Source: Arsukibacterium tuosuense (GTDB lineage Bacteria > Pseudomonadota > Gammaproteobacteria > Enterobacterales > Alteromonadaceae). From it: 64,000 nucleotides of DNA. This document shows positions 39,929 through 50,128 of this stretch, one piece after another; the first letter of the stretch is position 1, and every line of letters begins with the position of its first letter. The translations under genes and the position numbers were made by a program. The notes below the pieces were generated by a model. It worked only from the letters and a program-made list of their open reading frames with translations, was not told the DNA's origin and made no database searches. Location of the stretch: positions 1 through 64,000 of the forward strand of contig NZ_OBEB01000011.1 of assembly GCF_900215315.1 (NCBI RefSeq). Reading direction: 5' to 3'.

Positions 39929-40766
39929 CCCATTCTAGAGCCAGCTTATACAGGGCATTTTTCTTTTCGTTATGAATTTGCGCCGTTAATGCGGCGGCCT
40001 GTTTTACCGGCAGTTCGGCCAACAGGATTTTCAGGGTATTTTGCACCTGTTCACTGATGTCACTGGCGGCTCTGGCTGGCTCTGACGCTATCATCAGCAC
40101 CATTTCACCCTGACAGCGCTGCGGGTCCTCGTTAAGCCAGGCCTGAATATGCGCTGGCGTACCATGACAAAAGGCTTCAAAGGTTTTAGTCAGCTCTTTC
40201 GCCAGCACCAGTTCGCGATCAGCACCCAGCACCAGTGCTACATCGTCCAGACAGGCCTGAATACGCCGCGCGGTTTCGTAACAGACTATAGTGCCAACAT
40301 CGGCCGGCAGTGCCGCCAGCTGGGCCTGGCGCTGACTACTTTTTGCCGCCAGAAAACCAATAAATAAAAACTTGTCGGTTGGCAGGCCCGCGGCACACAG
40401 CGCCGTAATAACGGCACTGGGCCCTGGTATTGGCACCACCCTGACCCCGGCTGCCCGACACTGCCGCACCAGATTATAGCCCGGGTCGCTAATCAACGGA
40501 GTACCCGCATCGGAAACGAGCGCCAGGTCTTCTCCGGCCAGACAGCGTTCGATAATACTGGCTGAGCGCTGCTTTTCATTATGATCGTGCAACGCCAGGG
40601 TTCTGGTTTGCACGCCCAGATGCGCCAACAGTTTGCCGGTATGGCGGGTATCTTCAGCGGCGATACAGCTAACCTGCTTTAACGTAGCAATTGCGCGCTC
40701 GCTAATGTCAGCTAAATTACCGATAGGTGTGGCAACAACATACAAAGATCCGGTTTGTTTGGTCAT
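39918..40766 (-). CDS. rsmI: 16S rRNA C1402 2'-O-methyltransferase RsmI
   Basis: SAM-dependent methyltransferase that completes modification of C1402 of 16S rRNA with RsmH. The 282-residue protein has the tetrapyrrole-methylase fold with LYVVATPIGNLADIS, AAEDTRHT, VSDAGTPLISDPG and VPIPGPSAVI. It diverges from lpoA, the order found in E. coli and Pseudomonas, and lies directly upstream of rnpB. Confidence 0.97.
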   Translation of the reverse strand: MTKQTGSLYVVATPIGNLADISERAIATLKQVSCIAAEDTRHTGKLLAHLGVQTRTLALHDHNEKQRSASIIERCLAGEDLALVSDAGTPLISDPGYNLVRQCRAAGVRVVPIPGPSAVITALCAAGLPTDKFLFIGFLAAKSSQRQAQLAALPADVGTIVCYETARRIQACLDDVALVLGADRELVLAKELTKTFEAFCHGTPAHIQAWLNEDPQRCQGEMVLMIASEPARAASDISEQVQNTLKILLAELPVKQAAALTAQIHNEKKNALYKLALEWAGS

Positions 40767-40827
40767 ATTTCGCTATTTAATTGAGCTTGGCGGGCAGTCT
40801 AAGTAAGATAGCCCTATTAAAAGCCTA

Positions 40828-42681
40828 ATGGTACTGTGCAACGTGAATTCCAGCAAATTAAAGCCACTGCTATTTTTAAGCCTGTGCGGCCTGTTAGCCA
40901 GCTGCGCCCAGCAACCCACTACAACGGCTGAACGCCCTGTGGTATCGACAGAGCAGGATTTGCCGGCCACAATTGTTGAAGATGCCACTGCGCTTTATCA
41001 GAAAGCCCGCGACTATCAGGGCGAGGCCCGGCAAATTCATTTACTGCGCGCGGCCCGCGCGGCGCTGGAACAACAACAGTATCCGCTGGCACTGGCGATA
41101 ACCCATACCCTGGCAAACAGCGAGTATTATCTGGTGCGCCAGCGCAATATTCTGCTATTGCTGCAAGCCTATCTGGCGAATAATGAGCTGGAACGAGCCA
41201 GTGTCTTACTGGAAAACACCAGCCTTGATACCTTGCCAGAGGCTGATTTAAGCGAATATTTGTGGCACGGTGGCCAGTTTTATGCCAGACAGCAACGAAG
41301 CCTGGCCGCCAGCCGCTGGTTGCTGCAACTGGACCAGCAACAACAAAGCACCGATAACTACCCTGAGTTATGGGATTTACTGTGGCAACAACTTACCGCG
41401 TTAACTCAAAGCAACCTGGCGACATTACGGACCAATGCCACCAACCGCAACCTGGCCTGGCTAAATCTGGCTGAGCTGAGCCGGGTCAATATTGGCCAGC
41501 AAGACGCACTGCAGCAAGCGCTGGCTGACTGGCATCAACGCTATCCCTTTATGCCCGGACCGGATGCGTTACCGCAGGCGCTGCAGCAGCTCACTACCTT
41601 AACACCCTATCAGCCACGGCGGATTGGTGTGCTGTTGCCGTTAAGTGGTAATTTCAGGGCGCATGCCAAAGCCCTGCAATATGGCTTAATCAGCGCTGCC
41701 AGTGAACAGGAAATCGCACCACAGCTTATTTTTATCGACAGCCAGCAAAGCCCGGAGCAGATTACTGCCGCCTTAAAACAGCAGCTGGTCGATTTTGTGA
41801 TTGGCCCGCTGCTGCGGGACCAGGTTGATTTAATCAGCCAGCAACAAGACTGGCCCTGGCCTACGTTGTTTTTAAACAGCCGTGACCCGGGCCAGCCGAA
41901 AAGAGATAATCACTTTTTCTATGCGTTAAGTCTGGAAGATGAAGCTGCCCAGATGGCCGAGCTGTTTCAGCAAAAAAATTACCAGCGACCGGTGGTGATC
42001 AGTGCCCGTAATAATATCAGCCAGCGGATGCAACAGCATTTTGCCAGTCAGTGGCAGGCGATGGACCACCCGACACCAGAGCTTTATCAGTTTAGTGCCA
42101 AAGCGGAACTGGAAGCGATTGTCAGCAGCTTGCTGGAAACTGATAGCAGCCAAAACCGCATTCGCAGTATCAGCAGCTTAGTCAGTGGTAATACTAAGTT
42201 AGAAGCAGAGCCGCATAGCCGGTTGGACATTGACGCCATTTACCTGTTGGCTGATCCGGTGCAAACCCGTTTATTTAAACCCTATGTTGATGTATCGGTA
42301 AATCAGACTGCACCGCGGCTGCCCGTATATGCCAGCTCGCGCAGTTTCAGTGCCAGCCTGGATCGTAACGAGCAACGCGATTTAAACGGCCTGACCTTTA
42401 CCGAAATGCCCTGGATGCTGGGCGAGCAAAGCAGTGTGCAACTGCGGGAGCAATATCAGCAACTGTTCACCGATCAGGACGAAATATTGCAACGGATGTA
42501 TGCAATGGGCCATGATGCCTACCAGCTGATCGCCCGCCTGAAACAACAACAGCATTTACCGGCACTGGTATATTCCGGTCTGACCGGTCAGCTTAGCCTG
42601 GATAACGATGGCAGCGTGGTGCGGCGGCTAAGCTGGGCCAGCTATCGCAATAACCGCTTAATTGCCGTGCAGGAACCCTGA
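40828..42681 (+). CDS. lpoA: Penicillin-binding protein activator LpoA
   Basis: Outer-membrane lipoprotein that reaches through the periplasm to activate PBP1a. The 617-residue protein has a signal with lipobox LLASC, a helical TPR-like N-terminal half rich in Gln and Leu, and a C-terminal periplasmic-binding-protein fold (RRIGVLLPLSGNFRAHA, LIFIDSQQSPEQ, FVIGPLLRDQV). The start is uncertain: ATG 40828 or GTG 40843, neither with a strong ribosome binding site. It heads lpoA-yraN-diaA-dolP. Confidence 0.93.
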   Translation: MVLCNVNSSKLKPLLFLSLCGLLASCAQQPTTTAERPVVSTEQDLPATIVEDATALYQKARDYQGEARQIHLLRAARAALEQQQYPLALAITHTLANSEYYLVRQRNILLLLQAYLANNELERASVLLENTSLDTLPEADLSEYLWHGGQFYARQQRSLAASRWLLQLDQQQQSTDNYPELWDLLWQQLTALTQSNLATLRTNATNRNLAWLNLAELSRVNIGQQDALQQALADWHQRYPFMPGPDALPQALQQLTTLTPYQPRRIGVLLPLSGNFRAHAKALQYGLISAASEQEIAPQLIFIDSQQSPEQITAALKQQLVDFVIGPLLRDQVDLISQQQDWPWPTLFLNSRDPGQPKRDNHFFYALSLEDEAAQMAELFQQKNYQRPVVISARNNISQRMQQHFASQWQAMDHPTPELYQFSAKAELEAIVSSLLETDSSQNRIRSISSLVSGNTKLEAEPHSRLDIDAIYLLADPVQTRLFKPYVDVSVNQTAPRLPVYASSRSFSASLDRNEQRDLNGLTFTEMPWMLGEQSSVQLREQYQQLFTDQDEILQRMYAMGHDAYQLIARLKQQQHLPALVYSGLTGQLSLDNDGSVVRRLSWASYRNNRLIAVQEP

Positions 42682-42697
42682 GGGTGAATAGCGGGAT

Positions 42698-43042
42698 ATG
42701 AATAGCAAAGGGGAATACTACGAACAACTGGCGCTGGATTATCTGCAGCAACAGGGCCTGAGCCTGGTTTGCCGTAATTTTCAGTGCAAAGCCGGCGAAA
42801 TTGACTTAATAATGCGTCAGGGCCAGCAACTGGTGTTTATTGAGGTAAAATACCGGGCCAGCGCTGCATTTGGCGGTGCCCTGGCGGCGGTTACTGCTGC
42901 AAAACAGCAGAAGCTGCTCAGGGCAGTGCGCTGGTACTTGCAGCAACATGGCGGTCAGAGTCAGCCTTGCCGGATTGATGTATTAGCAATTGAAGGGCGC
43001 GAGCCCTTTCACTACAACTGGCTGCAAAATGCGTTCAGTTAG
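42698..43042 (+). CDS. yraN: YraN family protein (UPF0102, endonuclease-like fold)
   Basis: A 114-residue cytoplasmic protein with the restriction-endonuclease-like core GEIDLIMRQGQQLVFIEVKYR, where Glu, Asp and the E-x-K triad are all present. Homologues are found in most bacteria and their role is not settled. It lies 16 bases after lpoA and 12 before diaA. Confidence 0.9.
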   Translation: MNSKGEYYEQLALDYLQQQGLSLVCRNFQCKAGEIDLIMRQGQQLVFIEVKYRASAAFGGALAAVTAAKQQKLLRAVRWYLQQHGGQSQPCRIDVLAIEGREPFHYNWLQNAFS

Positions 43043-43054
43043 AAGGACAGGGAA

Positions 43055-43642
43055 ATGCAAGAACAAATCCGCCAGCTTTTCAGCGAAAATATTCAGACCA
43101 TGATTGCCACCAGTGAAGCGCTGGCCGAGCCTATTGAGAACAGTGCGCTGGTTATTGTTAACAGCCTGATTAACGGCGGCAAAGTGCTTTGCTGTGGTGC
43201 CGGTGCCAGCGATGGCCTGGCGGGCCATTTCGCCCAGCTGCTACTGGATCAGTTTGAAACCGAACGTCCCTGCCTGCCGGCGCTGGCATTACAAAATGAC
43301 ATGTCCAGCCTGCACCCGAACAACCATATTAATCAGGATTATCTGGCGCGTCAGGTACGGGCGCTGGGAAGTGCAGCCGATGTGTTACTGGTTATTTCAC
43401 TTACCGGCTCCGAACAAAGCTTAATAAAAGCAGTCGAAGCAGCGGTAACCAGTGATATGAAAGTGGTGGCGCTGACCATAGATAATGACAGCGACCTCGC
43501 CGGCCTGCTGAACCAGCAGGATGTCGAGTTAAAAGTGCCGGCCCACCGGCCAGCCCGGGTCTTTGAGTGCTACACCTTTTTGCTGCATTGCATTTGCGAA
43601 CTAATTGACACTACGCTGTTTCCACAGCAGGGAGAACTATGA
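43055..43642 (+). CDS. diaA: DnaA initiator-associating protein DiaA (SIS domain)
   Basis: Tetrameric SIS-fold protein that binds DnaA and promotes timely initiation at oriC in E. coli. The 195-residue protein has the phosphosugar-isomerase-like GGKVLCCGAGASDGLAGHFAQLLLD and LLVISLTGSEQSLIKAVEAA. GmhA is a close relative, but the position in lpoA-yraN-diaA-dolP supports DiaA. The stop overlaps the dolP start by four bases. Confidence 0.92.
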   Translation: MQEQIRQLFSENIQTMIATSEALAEPIENSALVIVNSLINGGKVLCCGAGASDGLAGHFAQLLLDQFETERPCLPALALQNDMSSLHPNNHINQDYLARQVRALGSAADVLLVISLTGSEQSLIKAVEAAVTSDMKVVALTIDNDSDLAGLLNQQDVELKVPAHRPARVFECYTFLLHCICELIDTTLFPQQGEL

Positions 43643-44208
43643 ATATCAGCAAACTTATTGCATTGACTGTCGCCTTTGTTTTATTGCAGGGGTGCGCGGC
43701 AGCAGTGGTCGCCGGTGGTGCAACCGCGGCGAGTGCGGCGAACGATCGTCGTACCCTGGGCTCGCAGCTGGACGACAACAGTATTGTTATCCGCGCCCGG
43801 CGCACAATAGGGACTGCAGACAGTATTCCTGACGGCAGCAACATTAACGTCACCAGTTACAACGGGGTCATTTTACTGACCGGTCAGGTCAGCAGCAATA
43901 CGATAAAGCAGCAGGCAGAGCAACTGATCAAAGATACACCTGGCATGCGGGATATTCACAATCAAATCCGGCTTGGCAACAGCACATCGTTAACCACCCG
44001 CACCCGCGACAGCTGGATCACTACTAAGGTAAAAAGCAAGCTGCTGGCCGATGATGATGTAAGCGGCCTGAACATTAAAGTGGTAACCGAAAATGCCGAA
44101 GTGTTTTTAATGGGCCTGGTGCATGGACCGGAAGCAGATAAAGCGGTAGATATTGCCCGCAATGTCGACGGCGTCGCCCGGGTAATAAAAGCCTTTGAGC
44201 GGCGCTAA
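43639..44208 (+). CDS. dolP: Division/outer-membrane lipoprotein DolP (YraP, two BON domains)
   Basis: Outer-membrane lipoprotein linked to envelope integrity, BAM function and septal wall hydrolysis control. The 189-residue protein has a signal with lipobox LLQGC and two BON domains (about 45-112 and 119-187), each with the pattern VTSYNGVILLTGQV and VVTENAEVFLMGLV. It is the last gene of its operon and ends just before the palindrome at 44225. Confidence 0.95.
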   Translation: MNISKLIALTVAFVLLQGCAAAVVAGGATAASAANDRRTLGSQLDDNSIVIRARRTIGTADSIPDGSNINVTSYNGVILLTGQVSSNTIKQQAEQLIKDTPGMRDIHNQIRLGNSTSLTTRTRDSWITTKVKSKLLADDDVSGLNIKVVTENAEVFLMGLVHGPEADKAVDIARNVDGVARVIKAFERR

Positions 44209-44224
44209 TCCGTGATTACAAGCG

Positions 44225-44267
44225 AAAAGGGGTCAGAGTGAATAAATTATTCACTCTGACCCCTTTT
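44225..44267. repeat. REP-like palindrome between dolP and the DUF599 gene
   Basis: A perfect 21-bp inverted repeat (44225-44245 and 44247-44267, one-base spacer) with the same GGGTCAGAGTGAATAA core as the element at 12912-12972. A-rich and T-rich flanks would let it act as a terminator in both directions. The right edge touches the stop codon of the minus-strand gene. Confidence 0.9.
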
Positions 44268-44944
44268 TAGCATTCCTGCAGGGCTTTCAGCACTTTAGAG
44301 TGAAACTCCCGCTGCTTCATTACTATCATCACCACCACCGCACTGACCATAAACAATATAGGGTCAATAAACCACGACAATGCCGATAACGAAAAATAAA
44401 TAGAACGCAGGCCATAATTAAAAGAATGGCCGGCCTGATCAATGACCTTGGCAGCCCGGTTGGCGTATAACGCCTGATCATCTGCTGTTAAATCACGGCC
44501 TTCTGGCGCTGCGCCTATTAGTACCCCGCAAAAACCGTACTGGCGTAATGACCAGGTAAACTGAAAAAATGCAAAAACGAAAATAAAGGTCAGCAACAGC
44601 AACTTCAGTTGCACTGAACCTTCGCTGTAATTTGCCCAGGGCACCAGATTAGACAACATCAGGCTGAGCTTTTCAGCCGATGACATGGCAGTCAGTAAAC
44701 CCGCTAAAATGAGCAGCGAACTGGAGGCAAAAAACGTAACATTGCGCTCCAGGGTGGAAATTAACCCGACATCAGCCATTTTATTGTCGCGGGTCAGCAT
44801 TTTCTGCATCCAGTCAGTGCGCTTACGCCGTAACTCGAACGATAAACAACTAACCACTTTGGCCTTGCGTTTGGCAAACAGGGTATAGCCTATCCACAAT
44901 ACAAAAAACCAGATAACAGCAATTAAGTCTAACGGGCCTGGCAT
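44267..44944 (-). CDS. DUF599 family inner-membrane protein
   Basis: A 225-residue membrane protein with about four hydrophobic segments (roughly 6-25, 67-87, 108-128, 185-210) and the conserved WMQKMLTRDNKMADVGLISTLERNVTFFAS region and GLRSIYFSLSALSWFIDP motif, both hallmarks of DUF599. No function is established. Downstream of rarD on the same strand after a 43-base gap. Confidence 0.82.
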   Translation of the reverse strand: MPGPLDLIAVIWFFVLWIGYTLFAKRKAKVVSCLSFELRRKRTDWMQKMLTRDNKMADVGLISTLERNVTFFASSSLLILAGLLTAMSSAEKLSLMLSNLVPWANYSEGSVQLKLLLLTFIFVFAFFQFTWSLRQYGFCGVLIGAAPEGRDLTADDQALYANRAAKVIDQAGHSFNYGLRSIYFSLSALSWFIDPILFMVSAVVVMIVMKQREFHSKVLKALQEC

Positions 44945-44987
44945 AACTTACTCCTGCAACGACATTAACGGTAAACTGCGCACTGGC

Positions 44988-45902
44988 TTAACACACCGCG
45001 CTGCGCAACAGGTTGCGCTGGTAACGCAGATGGCGCCATGCATCCATGCTGTAAATCAGCAAAGCCAGCCAGATAAAACCAAAGGTAATTAAACTGGCAG
45101 GCCGCAAAGGCTCATGATACAACCAGACCCCAAACACAAACATCAGGCTGGGGCCGATATACTGAAAAAAGCCCATAGTCGACAACTGCAGGCGCCTGGC
45201 ACCGGCAATAAAGCATAGCAAAGGAATAGTGGTAACAAAGGCCGCGGCCACCAGCAGTAAATTCAAACCCGCGCTATTGTTCAGCATATTAACGGCACTA
45301 CTATCGGCATAAAACCACCAGTACAGCAATGCCACAGGTAGCAGCAATAATGATTCAACAAACAGGCCGGTTATCGCCTCCACCGCCAGTTTTTTACGCA
45401 GCAAACCATAAATAGCAAATGACCCCGCCAGCGCCAGCGCGACCCAGGGAATAGAGCCAAAAATAACCACCTGGATCACCACGCCCGTCGCAGCCAGCCC
45501 CAGGGCAAGCCACTGCAGGGTTCTTAACCGTTCGCCCAGAAATAACATGCCCAGCAACACATTCAGCAGCGGGTTAATATAATAGCCCAGGCTGGCTTCC
45601 AGCATATGGTCGCTGTTAACCGCCCAGATAAACAGCCCCCAGTTGGCGCCAAGAATTACTGCGGTGAACAACAGCCAGAGCATTAACTTTGGCTGGCGCA
45701 TTAACCGGATAAGCTGCCGACCCTGCTTCAGCGCCAGTAGCACCAGCAATAACAGCAGGCAGGACCAGACAATCCGGTGCACCAGAATTTCTGTCGCGGC
45801 AATAAAATCTATTTGTTTAAAATATAATGGGGCAATGCCCCAAAGGGTATAAGCACTGGCGGCGAACGCACCACCGAGCTTTTGTTCCCTGCTTAACGAC
45901 AT
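44988..45902 (-). CDS. rarD: EamA-family transporter RarD
   Basis: Ten-helix inner-membrane drug/metabolite transporter. The 304 residues start with GGAFAASAYTLWGIAPLYFKQI and include the LVHRIVWS and SLGYYINPLLNVLLG motifs typical of RarD. Named from a chloramphenicol-sensitivity locus; the substrate is uncertain. The order rarD-yigI matches E. coli. Confidence 0.92.
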   Translation of the reverse strand: MSLSREQKLGGAFAASAYTLWGIAPLYFKQIDFIAATEILVHRIVWSCLLLLLVLLALKQGRQLIRLMRQPKLMLWLLFTAVILGANWGLFIWAVNSDHMLEASLGYYINPLLNVLLGMLFLGERLRTLQWLALGLAATGVVIQVVIFGSIPWVALALAGSFAIYGLLRKKLAVEAITGLFVESLLLLPVALLYWWFYADSSAVNMLNNSAGLNLLLVAAAFVTTIPLLCFIAGARRLQLSTMGFFQYIGPSLMFVFGVWLYHEPLRPASLITFGFIWLALLIYSMDAWRHLRYQRNLLRSAVC

Positions 45903-45926
45903 TGTGCAACCTCAGAGAGTTGGCCG

Positions 45927-46385
45927 TCAGCCAACCAGATAAGTACCGGTACCCAGTGCAATATGCACGCCTTGCTCGTTATGCAGTTCCATCCGGCACA
46001 CTGCCACTTTGTTACCAGCGCGGATAACTCTGGCGGTGGCGATAAATTCTTCACCGCGGCCTGGCCGCAGGTAGTCAGTGCGAATATCAATGGTGCTCAT
46101 TTTGCCAAATCGCTGCACCAGCTCGCTTTGGTCTTTGTCGCTGAACCGGCCCAGGGCACTGGCTACTGCCATCATGCCGCCGGCAACATCCAGCACGGTG
46201 GCAATCACCCCACCATGTAAAATCTGTTGAATAGGATTGCCCACCAGCTGAGTAGCCCAGGGGAAACGAACTTCTACCTCATCATCGGCAAACCGGCTTA
46301 CCTGTAACCCCAGCAAACGGTTAAACGGCATTTGATCAAAAGTTGCCGCAATATAAGGTAGTAACTGCTCTGCAGACTGTGCCAT
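45927..46385 (-). CDS. yigI: YigI-like hotdog-fold acyl-CoA thioesterase
   Basis: A 152-residue single hotdog domain with NPIQQILHGGVIATVLDVAGGMM, the HGG region that forms the thioesterase active site in PaaI-type enzymes, and TDYLRPGRGEEF. E. coli YigI acts on medium to long acyl-CoA. It lies between ampE (two-base gap) and rarD, all on the minus strand. Confidence 0.87.
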   Translation of the reverse strand: MAQSAEQLLPYIAATFDQMPFNRLLGLQVSRFADDEVEVRFPWATQLVGNPIQQILHGGVIATVLDVAGGMMAVASALGRFSDKDQSELVQRFGKMSTIDIRTDYLRPGRGEEFIATARVIRAGNKVAVCRMELHNEQGVHIALGTGTYLVG

Positions 46386-46386
46386 C

Positions 46387-47277
46387 TCAGGGTAGCCAGC
46401 CGCTTAAGGTTAACACTGCGACCAGGGCCAGAAAGAACAGCATATTGCGCTTACCCAGTTGCACCATGGCGCTGCTTTCATCCAGGGTATTAACTTGCTC
46501 TTGCTCCATTGGCTCGGCAGCAGTGGCCACTTCGGTCAGTACTTGCTCGTTGGCCGTGCTGAAATCCAGAAAGTAAGCCAGTAAAGTGTTTGACGCCCGC
46601 GAAAAATAACCGACCAAAGCAAACCCCAGGCCGAACAACCGGGTGGGTAACCACTGCGCCCAATACGTCATAAAATGGACTGCATCCGGACCTGTGGTGT
46701 CCGGCTGTAATTCGGCATAGTCTGAAGTCACTTCGTCACCTTCAGTTGTTTCAGTTGCCGCTACCGTTGCCGGCTCCTGTAACTGGCGCAGCAATGCATA
46801 GGTTATGACGCCAAAGGCACCGAGTACTAAAAACCAGAATGCGGTCGCGGCGTAGTAGCGGAAATTCAGCCAAATCAGCGTCTGGCCATAACTGTTTTGC
46901 TCGAAACTGCTGCCACTGTCCGTCCGAACTTGCTGCATTACCAGATGTGCCGCTTCGGCATCGCCACGTTCCTGCGCATTAAGATATTGTTTATACAGTT
47001 GACGATAATGCCAGCAACCAATACCCACCAGCAGCACCAGGGTATTAACAATCAGGGTTAGCAGGCGGCTATCTGCCAGACACAGCACCAGTGCCACTAC
47101 AGCTCCAGGCAGCACCAGCCATAAGTACTGGCCCAGCTTATTGCGGGCTAACCCGGCCAACGGCGTTCTAAGGCTAAACCGCAAATACGCTCTGACATAA
47201 CGCTGAGCCTGCCAGGCGTCGCTGCGCACCGCCAGCCGCTCGATAATTAATGCCAGCAACATACTGATTAATGTCAT
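46387..47277 (-). CDS. ampE: Inner-membrane protein AmpE (CobD/CbiB-like)
   Basis: A 296-residue protein with an N-terminal membrane segment, several more membrane spans and the AmpE pattern LISMLLALIIERLAVR at the start and HFMTYWAQWLPTRLFGLGFALVG in the second half. AmpE is co-transcribed with ampD and has been proposed as a sensory component in beta-lactamase induction, but its role is unclear. It starts 12 bases after ampD. Confidence 0.92.
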   Translation of the reverse strand: MTLISMLLALIIERLAVRSDAWQAQRYVRAYLRFSLRTPLAGLARNKLGQYLWLVLPGAVVALVLCLADSRLLTLIVNTLVLLVGIGCWHYRQLYKQYLNAQERGDAEAAHLVMQQVRTDSGSSFEQNSYGQTLIWLNFRYYAATAFWFLVLGAFGVITYALLRQLQEPATVAATETTEGDEVTSDYAELQPDTTGPDAVHFMTYWAQWLPTRLFGLGFALVGYFSRASNTLLAYFLDFSTANEQVLTEVATAAEPMEQEQVNTLDESSAMVQLGKRNMLFFLALVAVLTLSGWLP

Positions 47278-47289
47278 TCCCTGCTCTCC

Positions 47290-47859
47290 TTATATTGCGG
47301 CTCGAATTGCGGCCCGGTAATACGCCCAGTCAAACGCCGGTCCCGGATCGGTTTTCCGCCCGGGCGCAATATCACAATGTCCGACGATCCGCTGTGGGCT
47401 AATCTGCTTATAGCTTGCCAGCAAAAATTGGCTTAGCGCTATCAGGCTCTGATACTGCTGTTCAGTATACGGTATATTATCGCAGCCTTCTAACTCTATC
47501 CCTATCGAATAATCGTTGCAGTTGGCCCGACCAGCAAACTCACTTTTGCCAGCGTGCCAGGCACGTTTAGCAAAGGGTACATACTGAAAAATGCGGCCAT
47601 CTCGCCATATCACGCAGTGCGCAGCGACTCTGACCCCTTTTAATGAGGCAAAGTCGGGGTGGGCAGTACAATCGAGCGTACCACAGAATAAGTTGTCAAC
47701 ATGGCTGCCCTGCTGCGGTACTTTGGCAAAGTTGCCGGCAGGCAAGCTGATATTATGGATAACCAGCAAACTTATCGGCTCACCCTGCGGTCGCTCATCG
47801 AAATGAGTGGAGGGCCGTTGCTGGATCGGTGGACACCTTGGCTGCGCAGCAGTTTTCAT
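47290..47859 (-). CDS. ampD: 1,6-anhydro-MurNAc-L-alanine amidase AmpD
   Basis: Cytoplasmic zinc amidase that cleaves recycled anhydro-muropeptides. The 189-residue protein has zinc ligands in VIHNISLPAG, in GHCDIAPGRKTDPGPAFDW (His and Asp), and the SIGIELEGCDN motif, and lacks a signal peptide. It acts in the same cytoplasmic recycling pathway as the dipeptide epimerase encoded at 32-33 kb. Confidence 0.96.
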   Translation of the reverse strand: MKTAAQPRCPPIQQRPSTHFDERPQGEPISLLVIHNISLPAGNFAKVPQQGSHVDNLFCGTLDCTAHPDFASLKGVRVAAHCVIWRDGRIFQYVPFAKRAWHAGKSEFAGRANCNDYSIGIELEGCDNIPYTEQQYQSLIALSQFLLASYKQISPQRIVGHCDIAPGRKTDPGPAFDWAYYRAAIRAAI

Positions 47860-47927
47860 CGGAATTTTTGCCTTTAGCCCGCACTGTGATTAAGCTAGGG
47901 CACTATTGTCAAGGTTGAGGCCAGTGA

Positions 47928-49350
<1,423 letters not shown>

Positions 49351-49434
49351 AGTATCACTAACTAGTTAAACCACTGTTCAGTTAACTTCTGGTACACTCG
49401 GGTGCTCGCAATAAGTGTACTTTGGTAACTGCCT

Positions 49435-50109
49435 ATGCAGCTGACAGAACCGGCACAATTGACTGGGAAAGTAGTACACTGGCGCGACGATAAAGGTTTC
49501 GGTTTTGTTGTGCCGGACAGCGTTGTGCCGGATAACGACACCCAGCAATTGTTTTTCCATATTCGTGATTTCACTGACAGTAAAATCCGCCCGGCGGAAG
49601 GCTGTCGGCTGCAATTCAGTCTGGGCAAAGATAAGCAGGGCCGGCCAATTGCCTGCCAACTTAAGGTTGTCGACGCCCCCGCCAAGGCGACTGTGCTGAC
49701 TGATCCTAAGCTGATTGACCTTGATTACACCCAGGATGTTGCCTTGTATTTTCGCTGTGCCTTTCTGGTACTGGTGGTGATTGCCCTGCTGTTTGGTACC
49801 CTGCCCTACGTGCTGCCTATTTTGTATATTGAAGCCAGTTTATTTACCTACTGGCTGTATCGGGCCGACAAAGCCGCAGCGATAGCCCGCCAGCGCCAGC
49901 GCCTGCCTGAGCAGAGTTTGCAGTTATTCAGCTTAATTGGTGGCTGGCCCGGCGCCTTGCTGGCCCAGAAAAAACTGTCTCACAAAAAGCGCAAATTTTT
50001 GTTTCAGCGGGAGTTTCTGTTGGTCATCATTGGTAACGGTATTCTGCTGCTGTGGTTATTGTCGCAACATGGCCAGTTGTTTCTGGGCCGGTTGGCACTC
50101 TGGTCCTAG
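49435..50109 (+). CDS. Cold-shock domain / DUF1294 membrane protein
   Basis: A 224-residue fusion. Residues 1-75 form a cold-shock-like domain (GKVVHWRDDKGFGFVV, LFFHIRDF, the RNP1 and RNP2 motifs), and the C-terminal half is DUF1294 with about three membrane segments and LFSLIGGWPGALLAQKKLSHK. The pairing of a nucleic-acid-binding domain with a membrane domain is widespread but unexplained. It converges with the GGDEF/EAL gene, 19 bases apart. Confidence 0.88.
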   Translation: MQLTEPAQLTGKVVHWRDDKGFGFVVPDSVVPDNDTQQLFFHIRDFTDSKIRPAEGCRLQFSLGKDKQGRPIACQLKVVDAPAKATVLTDPKLIDLDYTQDVALYFRCAFLVLVVIALLFGTLPYVLPILYIEASLFTYWLYRADKAAAIARQRQRLPEQSLQLFSLIGGWPGALLAQKKLSHKKRKFLFQREFLLVIIGNGILLLWLLSQHGQLFLGRLALWS

Positions 50110-50128
50110 CAACTCAAGCCGCAGCGAG

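Noticed and set aside
47626-47640. ACTCTGACCCCTTTT inside ampD, matching one arm of the REP-like palindrome
   Set aside because: There is no inverted partner, and the bases encode the conserved LKGVRV segment of AmpD, so it is a chance match.
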